Origin: Oscillospiraceae bacterium
GTDB lineage: Bacteria > Bacillota_A > Clostridia > Oscillospirales > Oscillospiraceae
Length of the DNA stretch: 6,790 nt
Direction of reading: 5' to 3'
Assembly (NCBI GenBank): GCA_016302005.1
Contig: JAEDOK010000090.1
Location: forward strand, 1-6,790
In this document: positions 1-6,467 of the stretch, piece after piece
How positions within the stretch are numbered: position 1 is the stretch's first letter
Layout: each line of letters opens with the position of its first letter
Notes under the pieces: model-generated
What the model was told of the DNA's origin: nothing
Databases searched by the model: none
The model's input: the letters and a program-made list of their open reading frames with translations, nothing else
Program-made: the position numbers and the translations under genes

Positions 1-543
1 ATCTGCGCCGTCGGCTTCCGTCTGGCACAGGAGCACGGCTTCCTTTTTGTCGGCGGACATCCCATGGCAGGCACGCACTTCTCCGGCTTCAAGTACAGCC
101 GCGCCACGCTGTTTAAAGGCGCGCCGATGGTGCTCGTGCCGCCGGTGTTTGACGATATGCAGCTCATCGACCGCGTGTGCAAGCTCCTCACGCCGCCCGC
201 CTTCGGGCAGTTCTCCGTCACCACGGCAGAAAAGCACGACGAGATGATCGCCTTCACCTCCCAGCTTGCCCACGTCGTCTCCAACGCCTATGTCAAAAGC
301 CCCACCGCCGCAGCGCACAAGGGTTTTTCGGCAGGCAGCTATAAGGATCTGACCCGCGTTGCCTGGCTCAATCCTCAGATGTGGACGGAGCTGTTCTTGG
401 AAAATAAGGACAACCTGACCCGCGAGATCGACATCCTGATCTCGGAGCTGCAGCAATACCGCGATGCCATGGCGGCAGATGACCGCGAAACTCTCTGCCG
501 TCTGCTGGACGAAGGAAAGAAACGCAAGGAGGAAGTCGGATGA
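1..543 (+). CDS. tyrA: Prephenate dehydrogenase, C-terminal part (5' end outside window)
   Basis: This is the last 180 codons of a gene entering from the left and ending in TGA at 541-543. Prephenate dehydrogenase oxidatively decarboxylates prephenate to 4-hydroxyphenylpyruvate with NAD(P)+, the committed step to tyrosine, in the cytoplasm. The visible part starts near the end of the Rossmann domain. It then has GGHPMAGT (visible residues 18-25), the substrate-site signature of the family, followed by the all-helical dimerisation domain: SQLAHVVSNA (about 87-96, with a conserved His) and DLTRVAWLNPQMW (about 116-128, with the conserved substrate-binding Arg). The protein stops shortly after the helical domain, so there is no C-terminal ACT domain; tyrosine feedback through such a domain is therefore not expected. 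Its stop overlaps the aroB start by four bases (ATGA). The N-terminal nucleotide-binding motif and the start cannot be seen. Identification rests on motif recognition and operon context and is firm. Confidence 0.93.
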   Translation: MCAVGFRLAQEHGFLFVGGHPMAGTHFSGFKYSRATLFKGAPMVLVPPVFDDMQLIDRVCKLLTPPAFGQFSVTTAEKHDEMIAFTSQLAHVVSNAYVKSPTAAAHKGFSAGSYKDLTRVAWLNPQMWTELFLENKDNLTREIDILISELQQYRDAMAADDRETLCRLLDEGKKRKEEVG

Positions 544-1577
544 ATACCGTTCATGTCACCGCCTCACGCACCTATGAGGTCAAGATCGGCGCAGGACTGC
601 TCACCGAAATCGGGCAGGAGACACGCGCCGTCACCACCGGAAGCGTCCTTGTTGTCACCGACGAAACTGTCGCGCCGCTCTACCTTGCCAAGGTCTATCA
701 GAGCCTCAAGGCTGCGGGGCTGACCGTCCATACCGCCTCCGTCCCCGCAGGCGAGCGCACCAAATGCATCGAATATTATGTTAACCTATTAAACATCCTC
801 GCCGCCAAACAGCTCACCCGCACCGACGCAGCCATCGCCCTCGGCGGCGGCGTGGTGGGCGACCTCACCGGCTTTGCCGCCGCGACCTATCTGCGGGGCA
901 TTCCGCTGATCCAAGTGCCGACCACGCTGTTGGCGATGGTGGACTCCTCCGTCGGCGGAAAGACGGCGATCGACCTCCCCGCAGGCAAGAATTTGGTGGG
1001 CGCGTTCCACCAGCCCTCCCTTGTGCTGTGCGACCCCGACGCGCTGAACACCCTGCCCGCAGCCACCTTCCGCGACGGTTGCGCCGAGGTCATCAAGACC
1101 GCGATCCTGTTTGACCCGCAGCTTTTTGCCCACCTGCGTGAATTCGGCACGGACTTTGACCGGGACTATGTCATCACCCGCTGCGTCGAATGCAAGCGGG
1201 ATGTGGTCTGCGCGGACGAATTTGACAAGGGCGAACGGCAAAAGCTCAACTTGGGGCATACCATCGGGCACGCGATCGAGCAATGCAGCCATTTCACCGT
1301 CTCCCACGGGCAGGCGGTCGCCATCGGCACGGCAATGATGGCGCGGGCGTTCTACCCGAACCCGGAGGAGATCGAAAGTGTCCTGCGCACCTTCGGACTG
1401 CCGACGGAGACAAGCTTCTCTGCCGAAGACCTTGCCAACGCAGCGCTTTCCGATAAAAAGCGGGCAGGCGATACCTTAACTCTCGTTGTTCCCCGCGCCA
1501 TTGGCGGCTGCACCTTAGAAAAAATTCCCGTAACGGAATTGCAGCCCATCATTGAGGCGGGGATGCGCCATGGATAA
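540..1577 (+). CDS. aroB: 3-dehydroquinate synthase
   Basis: The 345-residue product converts DAHP to 3-dehydroquinate, the second shikimate-pathway step, using NAD+ catalytically and a divalent metal. Length matches the family (about 350-360). Visible family motifs are the NAD-binding GGGVVGDLTGFAAATYLRG (102-120), QVPTTLLAMVDSSVGGKTA (125-143) with the following GKNLVGAFHQP, CAEVIK (181-186), LNLGHTIGHAIE (236-247) and SHGQAVAIGT (255-264). By comparison with the characterised fungal enzyme, Glu183, His240 and His256 should bind the metal; the spacing of the two histidines agrees. The ATG at 540 is supported by a near-perfect Shine-Dalgarno, AAGGAGG at 526-532, seven bases upstream. The start overlaps the tyrA stop, and the 3' end overlaps aroA by eight bases, suggesting translational coupling. 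No catalytic residue appears to be missing. Confidence 0.97.
   Translation: MNTVHVTASRTYEVKIGAGLLTEIGQETRAVTTGSVLVVTDETVAPLYLAKVYQSLKAAGLTVHTASVPAGERTKCIEYYVNLLNILAAKQLTRTDAAIALGGGVVGDLTGFAAATYLRGIPLIQVPTTLLAMVDSSVGGKTAIDLPAGKNLVGAFHQPSLVLCDPDALNTLPAATFRDGCAEVIKTAILFDPQLFAHLREFGTDFDRDYVITRCVECKRDVVCADEFDKGERQKLNLGHTIGHAIEQCSHFTVSHGQAVAIGTAMMARAFYPNPEEIESVLRTFGLPTETSFSAEDLANAALSDKKRAGDTLTLVVPRAIGGCTLEKIPVTELQPIIEAGMRHG
1554..1561 (+). promoter_or_regulatory. Ribosome binding site deciding the aroA start
   Basis: A purine-rich GAGGCGGG lies eight bases before the ATG at 1570 and sits inside the 3' end of aroB. An in-frame TTG at 1552 would add six residues (MRRGCA) but overlaps this site and has no ribosome site of its own in good position. 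The ATG at 1570 also gives an N-terminus (MDKLIIPRPLGG) that aligns with the normal start of EPSP synthases. Confidence 0.6.
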
Positions 1578-2823
1578 GCTTATAATTCCCCGCCCCCTCG
1601 GCGGAAAAATTGCCGCCATCGCCTCCAAATCCCAGGCACACCGCCTGTTGATCTGCGCGGCGCTGGCAGATATCCCGACCGACCTCTCCTGCGCAGAGCT
1701 TTCCAAGGACATCGAGGCGACCGCCGCCTGCCTGACCGCCCTCTGCGCGGATACCGTGTATCAAAACAGCGTTTACCTAATTACCCCGCGTCCCCCCGCC
1801 GCTGCCTGCCATTGCGACTGCGGCGAAAGCGGCTCGACCCTGCGCTTTCTCCTGCCCGTCGCCGCCGCACTCGGCGTAAAAACGACCTTTCAGCTCCACG
1901 GCAGACTGCCCGAACGCCCCCTCTCCCCTCTGTGGGAGGAATTAGAGTCCCACGGCTGCAAGCTCTCCCGCCCGACGGCGGACACCGTGCTTTGCGAAGG
2001 CAAGCTGACCGGCGGTGCCTACCATATGGCAGGTAACATCTCCTCCCAGTTTATCAGCGGACTTCTTTTTGCCCTGCCCCTGACGGGCGAGGAATCCGAT
2101 ATTATGTTAACTTCTCCCTTGGAATCCGCCGATTATGTCCGCATGACCCTTGCCGCCTTGCGCACCTTCGGCATCGAGATCGAAGAACGCAAAACCGGCT
2201 GGCACATCCCCGCAGGGCAGCAATACCGTTCCTGCGGCAGTGCCGAGGTCGAGGGAGACTGGTCCAACGCCGCCTTTTGGCTGACCGCAGGCGCGATCTC
2301 AAAAACCGTCACGGTCACAGGGCTTTCCCCGGATTCCCCGCAGGGAGATCGTAAAATCGCCGACCTGCTTGCACGTTTCGGCGCGGAGGTCACATGGGAG
2401 ACAAACGCCGTGACCGTCCGCCCCGGAATGCTGCACGGCATCGACATCGACGCCCGGGATATTCCCGACCTTGTGCCGCCCCTCGCCCTCGCCGCCGCCT
2501 GTGCGGAGGGAACCACAAGGATCTACGGCGCGGAGCGGTTAAAGATCAAAGAGAGCGACCGTCTGCGATCCGTCGCGGGCGCGTTAAACAGCCTCGGCGC
2601 AGAGGTTGACATTCTGCCCGACGGCTTGCTGATCCACGGCGGGAAGCTCATCGGCGGCACGGTGGATTCCCAAAACGACCACCGCATCGCCATGCTTGCG
2701 GCGATTGCCTCCTCCGTCTGTGCAGAGCCGATCCGGCTTCTCGGCGCGGAGGCGGTGGAAAAATCCTATCCCCGCTTTTGGGCGGACTTTGATACTATGC
2801 AGAGAGGGGGAACACCCCAATGA
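1570..2823 (+). CDS. aroA: 3-phosphoshikimate 1-carboxyvinyltransferase (EPSP synthase)
   Basis: The 417-residue product transfers the enolpyruvyl group of PEP to shikimate-3-phosphate, giving EPSP. It is the cytoplasmic target of glyphosate. Visible motifs in order: SKSQAHRLLICAAL (19-32; Lys20, Ser21 and Arg25 contact substrate), CGESGSTLRF (84-93), GRLPERPLSPL (111-121), GNISSQFISG (155-164), EGDWSNAAFWL (228-238), DIPDLVPPLALAAA (297-310; Asp300 as the likely catalytic base), LKIKESDRL (324-332), NDHRIAM (369-375) and EKSYPRFWADF (397-407; Lys398). Length is normal for bacterial enzymes (about 420-430). The start at 1570 is chosen over an upstream TTG because of the ribosome site and the family N-terminus. 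The PEP-loop reads GESGST rather than the GNAGTA of Escherichia coli or GNSGTT of Bacillus-like enzymes. The start overlaps aroB by eight bases; the stop overlaps the aroC start by four (ATGA). Confidence 0.96.
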   Translation: MDKLIIPRPLGGKIAAIASKSQAHRLLICAALADIPTDLSCAELSKDIEATAACLTALCADTVYQNSVYLITPRPPAAACHCDCGESGSTLRFLLPVAAALGVKTTFQLHGRLPERPLSPLWEELESHGCKLSRPTADTVLCEGKLTGGAYHMAGNISSQFISGLLFALPLTGEESDIMLTSPLESADYVRMTLAALRTFGIEIEERKTGWHIPAGQQYRSCGSAEVEGDWSNAAFWLTAGAISKTVTVTGLSPDSPQGDRKIADLLARFGAEVTWETNAVTVRPGMLHGIDIDARDIPDLVPPLALAAACAEGTTRIYGAERLKIKESDRLRSVAGALNSLGAEVDILPDGLLIHGGKLIGGTVDSQNDHRIAMLAAIASSVCAEPIRLLGAEAVEKSYPRFWADFDTMQRGGTPQ

Positions 2824-3896
2824 GCAGCCAATTCGGCACCGCGTTAAAAATCCAGATCTTCGGGCAGTCCCACGCCCCCGCCATCGGCGTATGCATCGAC
2901 GGCTTTCCCGTGGGCTTCACGCCGGACTTGGACGCGCTGGACGCCTTTCTCGCCCGCCGCGCCCCGGGACAGGGGGCTTACGCCACGGCGCGAAAAGAGG
3001 CGGACAAGCCCGAATTTTTCAGCGGCTTGGTGGAGGGTCACACCTGCGGCGCACCCCTCACCGCCATCATCCGCAATAACGACACGCGCTCCAAGGATTA
3101 CGGCAACATCGCCGAAACGCCCCGCCCCTCCCACGCCGATTATCCCGCATGGGTCAAATACGGCGATCAGGCGGACTATCGCGGCGGCGGACATTTTTCC
3201 GGCAGACTGACCGCGCCCCTGTGCATCGCGGGCGGACTTTGCCTGCAATATTTAGCGCAGAAGGGCATTCATATCGGCGCGCATATCCTCAGCATCGGCG
3301 CTGTCCGCGACACCGCCTTTGACCCCGTCTCCCCCGCTCTGCCCGTCGGCGGTCTGACGCTCGACCCCGCCGCGTGGGAGAGGATGCAAGCAGAGATCGC
3401 CAGCGCCAAGGCGGCGCTGGATTCCGTCGGCGGCGTGATCGAATGCGCCGTCACCGGCGTGCCGGCAGGCTGCGGTGAACCGATGTTCGGCGGAATGGAA
3501 AACCGCCTTGCGCAGATCCTCTTCGGCATTCCCGCCGTCAAGGGCGTGGAGTTCGGCGAGGGCTTCGGCTGCGCGGCTCTGCGCGGCAGCCGGAATAACG
3601 ACCCCTATTATTACGACGAAAACGGCGTTGTCCGCACCCGTACCAATCACGCAGGCGGCATCGCGGGCGGCATCAGCACAGGTATGCCCATCGTGTTCCG
3701 CGCCGCGTTCAAGCCGACTCCGTCCATTGCCAAGCCGCAGGAGACGATCCGCTTTACCGGCGGCACCGCCCCCGCCCTGTTGGAGATCAAGGGACGGCAT
3801 GACCCCTGTATCGTCCCGCGCGCGGTGCCCGTGGTGGAGGCCGCCGCCGCAATCGCAATTTTAGACGCTATTTTGGAGGGAAAACAATGGAGCTGA
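2820..3896 (+). CDS. aroC: Chorismate synthase
   Basis: The 358-residue product performs the 1,4-trans elimination of phosphate from EPSP to give chorismate, needing reduced FMN without net redox change. Motifs seen: FGQSHAPAIGVCIDG (14-28; His18 corresponds to one catalytic His), ARRAPGQGAYATARKEADK (45-63), a long GHTCGAPLTAIIRNNDTR segment (73-90), RPSHADYPAWVKYG (102-115; His105 is the second expected catalytic His), GGGHFSGRLTAPL (122-134), NHAGGIAGGISTGMPIVF (276-293) and GRHDPCIVPRAVPVVEA (325-341; Asp328 expected catalytic). Length is typical. The usual GESHG and RSSGRETA-like signatures are replaced by GQSHA and GGGHFSGR, a variant I associate with clostridial enzymes. The ATG at 2820 follows GAGAGGGGG (2802-2810) at nine bases and overlaps the aroA stop. 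Its own 3' end overlaps pheA by ten bases. Confidence 0.96.
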   Translation: MSSQFGTALKIQIFGQSHAPAIGVCIDGFPVGFTPDLDALDAFLARRAPGQGAYATARKEADKPEFFSGLVEGHTCGAPLTAIIRNNDTRSKDYGNIAETPRPSHADYPAWVKYGDQADYRGGGHFSGRLTAPLCIAGGLCLQYLAQKGIHIGAHILSIGAVRDTAFDPVSPALPVGGLTLDPAAWERMQAEIASAKAALDSVGGVIECAVTGVPAGCGEPMFGGMENRLAQILFGIPAVKGVEFGEGFGCAALRGSRNNDPYYYDENGVVRTRTNHAGGIAGGISTGMPIVFRAAFKPTPSIAKPQETIRFTGGTAPALLEIKGRHDPCIVPRAVPVVEAAAAIAILDAILEGKQWS

Positions 3897-5017
3897 AGGA
3901 CTATCGCGCACAGATCGACGCCGTAGATGACGAGATCGTGCGCCTGTTTCAGGAGCGCATGGACATTGCGGCAAACATCGCCGCATTCAAAAAGGAAAAC
4001 GGACTGCCGATTCTGCAATCGGCGCGGGAGCGGGAAAAGCTGGCGGATGTCACGGGCAAGGCGCGGGAGGATATGCAGTCCTATCTGCGTGTGCTCTACT
4101 CCCTGCTGTTCGAGCTGAGCCGCACCTATCAGGAGAAGGGCTCCCGCACCCCGCTTTACGAAAAAATCGAAAATGCCATCGAAAACACGCCGCGCCTCTT
4201 CCCCCGCAGTGCGACAGTCGCCTGTCAGGGCGTGGAGGGTGCCTATTCCCAACTCGCCTGTGAAAAGCTCTTCGCCACACCGAGCATCCAGTATTTCCGC
4301 AATTTTGAGGGCGTGTTCTCCGCGATCGAGGCAGGCTTCTGCCGCTACGGCATTTTGCCGATCGAGAACAGCACCGCTGGCTCCGTTAACCGCGTGTATG
4401 ACCTGATGATCGAACATAATTTCAGCATCGTCCGCTCGACACGGCTGAAGGTCGACCATTGCCTGCTTGCCAAGCCCGACCACACGCCGATCAAAGAGGT
4501 CTTCTCCCACGAGCAGGCGATCAACCAGTGCGCAGGCTTCCTGAAGTCCCTCGGCAATGTGAAGATCACCTGCTGCGAAAACACCGCCGTCGCCGCCCAG
4601 ACCGTCGCCCTGTCCGACCGCAAGGACATCGCTGCCCTCTCCTCGCGGATGTGCGCAGAGCTGTACGGCTTAAAGGTCGTGCAGAGCAGCGTGCAGGACG
4701 AGGGGAATAACCACACCCGCTTCCTGTGCATCTCGAAGGACACCGAGATCTACCCCGGCGCGGATAAGACCTCGGTCATGATGATCCTGCCGCACAAGCC
4801 CGGTGCGCTGTATAAGGTCTTGGCGCGTCTCTACGCCCTCGGCATCAACCTGTTAAAGCTGGAAAGCCGTCCCCTGCCCGACCGCGACTTTGAATTCATG
4901 TTCTATCTTGATCTGGAGACCTCGGTCTACTCCGAGGAATTCGTCCAGCTCATGTGCGAGATCGGCTCCATCTGTGAGGAATTCAAGTATCTGGGCAGCT
5001 ATACGGAGGTCGTCTGA
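3887..5017 (+). CDS. pheA: Bifunctional chorismate mutase / prephenate dehydratase (P-protein) with ACT domain
   Basis: The 376-residue product rearranges chorismate to prephenate and then dehydrates and decarboxylates prephenate to phenylpyruvate, the phenylalanine branch. Residues 1-85 form an all-helical AroQ-type chorismate mutase: YRAQIDAVDDEIVRLFQER with Arg7 and Arg24, Lys35/36, and an RERE segment (47-50). Residues about 108-285 form the dehydratase: ACQGVEGAYSQLA (112-124), ILPIENSTAGSVNRVYDLM (156-174), FSHEQAINQC (206-215) and the catalytic HTRFL (276-280). Residues about 294-376 form the ACT domain, with GALY (306-309) and ESRP (326-329), the motifs that bind phenylalanine in this family, so feedback inhibition by phenylalanine is expected. 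Domain order and length match classical P-proteins. The ATG at 3887 follows GGAGGG (3875-3880) at six bases. The start overlaps aroC; the stop shares one base with the next ATG (TGATG). Confidence 0.96.
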   Translation: MELKDYRAQIDAVDDEIVRLFQERMDIAANIAAFKKENGLPILQSAREREKLADVTGKAREDMQSYLRVLYSLLFELSRTYQEKGSRTPLYEKIENAIENTPRLFPRSATVACQGVEGAYSQLACEKLFATPSIQYFRNFEGVFSAIEAGFCRYGILPIENSTAGSVNRVYDLMIEHNFSIVRSTRLKVDHCLLAKPDHTPIKEVFSHEQAINQCAGFLKSLGNVKITCCENTAVAAQTVALSDRKDIAALSSRMCAELYGLKVVQSSVQDEGNNHTRFLCISKDTEIYPGADKTSVMMILPHKPGALYKVLARLYALGINLLKLESRPLPDRDFEFMFYLDLETSVYSEEFVQLMCEIGSICEEFKYLGSYTEVV

Positions 5018-6231
5018 TGCGCTGCGGCTTATTGGGCGAACGCCTTGGGCACAGCTATTCCCCGCAAATTCACGGGGCGCTGGCGGACTATTCCTATGAG
5101 CTCTTCGAGGTTGCCCCCGATGATTTGGATGCCTTTCTCCGCTCCGACCGTTTTGATGCCCTCAATGTGACGATCCCCTATAAGCGTGCGGTCGTGCCCT
5201 ACTGCGCGGAGCTGTCCGAGACGGCAAAAAAGCTGGGCAATGTCAATACCCTCGTCCGCCGCAAGGATGGCACGCTCTTTGGCGATAACACGGATTTTGA
5301 CGGCTTTTCGTGGCGGCTGCAAAGAAACGGCGGTATCCGGTCGGGCGAAAAAGCCCTCGTCTTGGGCACAGGCGGCGCGTCGCAGACCGTGCAGTGCGTT
5401 CTGCGGGAGCAAGGCGCAAAGGTCGTCGTCCTCTCCCGCACGGGCGAAAATACCTATGATACCCTTGCAAATCACGCAGACGCGGCGCTCGTTGTCAACG
5501 CCACCCCCGTTGGCATGTACCCCAACAACGGCGCGCACCTGATCGACCTTGATCTGCTCCCGAATTGCCGCTGCGTCCTCGACCTCATCTATAACCCCGC
5601 GCGGACAAGGCTGCTGCTGGACGCGGAGGAACGCGGCATCCGCTGTGAGGGCGGTCTGCCGATGCTCGTCGCGCAGGCAAAACGCGCCGCAGAGCGCTTC
5701 ACGGGCAAAAGCATCCCCGATTCCCGCTGCGAAGAAATATTATGTCAACTTAATCGTGAGATGCAGAACATCATCCTGATCGGCATGCCCGGCTGCGGCA
5801 AGACCACGGTCGGGAAGCTGGTTGCACAGCGGCTGCACCGTCCGTTTTTTGACGCGGACGCAGAGATCGTCAACCGTCTCGGCTGCGATATCCCAACCTA
5901 TTTTGCCCAAGAAGGGGAAGCAGCCTTCCGCAAGGTGGAAAGCGAAGTGATGGCAGACCTGGGCAAGCGCTCCGGCTGCGTGATCGCCACCGGCGGCGGC
6001 TGCGTCACAAGGGAGGAAAACTACGCATCTCTGCATCAAAACGGCGTGATCTTCTGGTGCAAGCGCGAGCTCTCGTCCCTCCCCACGGACGGTCGTCCCA
6101 TCAGCCAATCGACAGCTCTGACCGACCTCTACGAAACCCGCCGTCCCCTGTACGAACACTTTGCCGACCATCTCATAGATAACACCCCCACCCCCGCCGC
6201 CGCAGCCGAACAGATTATCGCAATGCTATGA
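5017..6231 (+). CDS. aroE: Fused shikimate dehydrogenase (AroE) - shikimate kinase (AroK)
   Basis: One uninterrupted 404-residue frame joins two consecutive activities: NADPH-dependent reduction of 3-dehydroshikimate to shikimate, then ATP-dependent 3-phosphorylation. Residues 1-248 are AroE: GHSYSP (11-16) and VTIPYK with catalytic Lys56, NVNT (75-78), GDNTDFDG with catalytic Asp93, the nucleotide loop LGTGGAS (116-122), SRT (140-142) typical of NADP preference, NATPVGM (161-167) and EGGLPMLVAQAKRAA (211-225). Residues 249-404 are AroK: Walker A GMPGCGKTT (256-264), DADAEI with shikimate-binding Asp281, AAFRKVE (302-308), ATGGGC (324-329), the lid segment LPTDGRP (355-361) and RRPLYEHFAD (375-384). 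Both halves look complete though slightly short (about 248 and 156 residues). The ATG at 5017 follows GGAGGT (5005-5010) at six bases. The gene ends the operon; a palindromic repeat starts three bases after its TGA. A separate start at Met249 is possible but has no ribosome site. Confidence 0.94.
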   Translation: MRCGLLGERLGHSYSPQIHGALADYSYELFEVAPDDLDAFLRSDRFDALNVTIPYKRAVVPYCAELSETAKKLGNVNTLVRRKDGTLFGDNTDFDGFSWRLQRNGGIRSGEKALVLGTGGASQTVQCVLREQGAKVVVLSRTGENTYDTLANHADAALVVNATPVGMYPNNGAHLIDLDLLPNCRCVLDLIYNPARTRLLLDAEERGIRCEGGLPMLVAQAKRAAERFTGKSIPDSRCEEILCQLNREMQNIILIGMPGCGKTTVGKLVAQRLHRPFFDADAEIVNRLGCDIPTYFAQEGEAAFRKVESEVMADLGKRSGCVIATGGGCVTREENYASLHQNGVIFWCKRELSSLPTDGRPISQSTALTDLYETRRPLYEHFADHLIDNTPTPAAAAEQIIAML

Positions 6232-6234
6232 CCC

Positions 6235-6267
6235 TGTCATTGCGAGGCGCCTGCGCCGTGGCAATCT
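6235..6267 (+). repeat. Palindromic repeat copy 1 (forward, GGCGC stem)
   Basis: The left box TGTCATTGCGA (6235-6245) and right box GTGGCAATCT (6258-6267) surround a perfect inner hairpin GGCGC-CT-GCGCC (6246-6257). ATTGC and GCAAT in the boxes pair as an outer stem. It begins three bases after the stop of the aroE-aroK gene, so it is probably transcribed at the end of the operon message. The right flank CATGCAGGAAC is shared with other copies. There is no T-run after the hairpin, so it is not a classical terminator. Confidence 0.85.
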
Positions 6268-6289
6268 CATGCAGGAACCACCTATCAGG

Positions 6290-6310
6290 CTAAGGACTAA
6301 GAGCTAAGGG
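6290..6310 (+). repeat. Short tandem repeat, three CTAAGRR heptamers
   Basis: Three head-to-tail 7-base units begin at 6290, 6297 and 6304: CTAAGGA, CTAAGAG, CTAAGGG. All share CTAAG. It lies between palindromic repeats, has no evident function, and may be a slippage product. Confidence 0.55.
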
Positions 6311-6321
6311 TGAATGACTGT

Positions 6322-6338
6322 GGAGCGCTCCGCGCGGA
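6322..6338. repeat. Two overlapping short palindromes
   Basis: GGAGCGCTCC (6322-6331) and TCCGCGCGGA (6329-6338) are both perfect 10-base palindromes that share three bases. An A-run follows at 6341-6347. On neither strand does a hairpin precede a T-tract in the right order for a terminator. It could be an operator or a decayed repeat; nothing in the sequence decides between these. Confidence 0.35.
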
Positions 6339-6450
6339 TGAAAAAAACAAACATCCCCTCGCCGTAGTACACTGTAACAATTAAGACTTTATTTTTGGAT
6401 GCGGGCTTTGCGAACGGTAGCAGTTCGGCGTAGGGCGTGCCCCTTGCGGG

Positions 6451-6467
6451 TATTGCGGGTGCAATCT
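6451..6467 (+). repeat. Core-deleted remnant of the palindromic repeat
   Basis: TATTGCG and TGCAATCT, remnants of the left and right boxes, are separated by only GG, so ATTGC and GCAAT flank GGGT. The inner hairpin present in other copies is missing. It occupies the position of the forward partner in a head-to-head pair with the inverted copy at 6507-6547, and its right flank aligns without gaps to that of the intact copy at 6698-6733. Confidence 0.6.

Noticed and set aside
47..247. A 66-codon plus-strand frame overlapping the tyrA fragment
   Set aside because: It is a +1 frame shadow rich in Ser and Arg, inside a frame carrying clear prephenate dehydrogenase motifs.
789..1307. A 172-codon minus-strand open frame inside aroB
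   Set aside because: It is antisense to the conserved AroB NAD- and metal-binding region; it is open only because codon bias in aroB avoids stops on the other strand.
1552..1569. TTG at 1552 as the start of aroA
   Set aside because: It adds six residues with no family counterpart and has no ribosome site ahead of it; the ATG at 1570 has one eight bases upstream and gives the usual EPSP synthase N-terminus.
3252..3800. A 182-codon minus-strand open frame inside aroC, with similar ones at 2844-3248 and 5029-5538
   Set aside because: They are antisense shadows of conserved enzymes, with no ribosome site or family resemblance.
3647..4510. A 287-codon open frame on the minus strand opposite aroC and pheA
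   Set aside because: It lies wholly antisense to two well-supported genes, spans their junction, and reads as a GC-driven shadow with no recognisable motif.
5761..6231. A separate aroK gene starting at the ATG at 5761
   Set aside because: It is in frame with aroE with no stop between, and no Shine-Dalgarno precedes it, while all other starts here have one. It is kept as an alternative in the fusion finding.
6322..6400. Intrinsic terminator for the operon, using the 6322-6338 palindromes with the A-run at 6341-6347 or the T-run at 6392-6396
   Set aside because: The palindromes are followed by an A-run, not a T-run, on the plus strand; on the minus strand the T-run precedes the hairpin. No stable hairpin lies directly before the T-run at 6392-6396.
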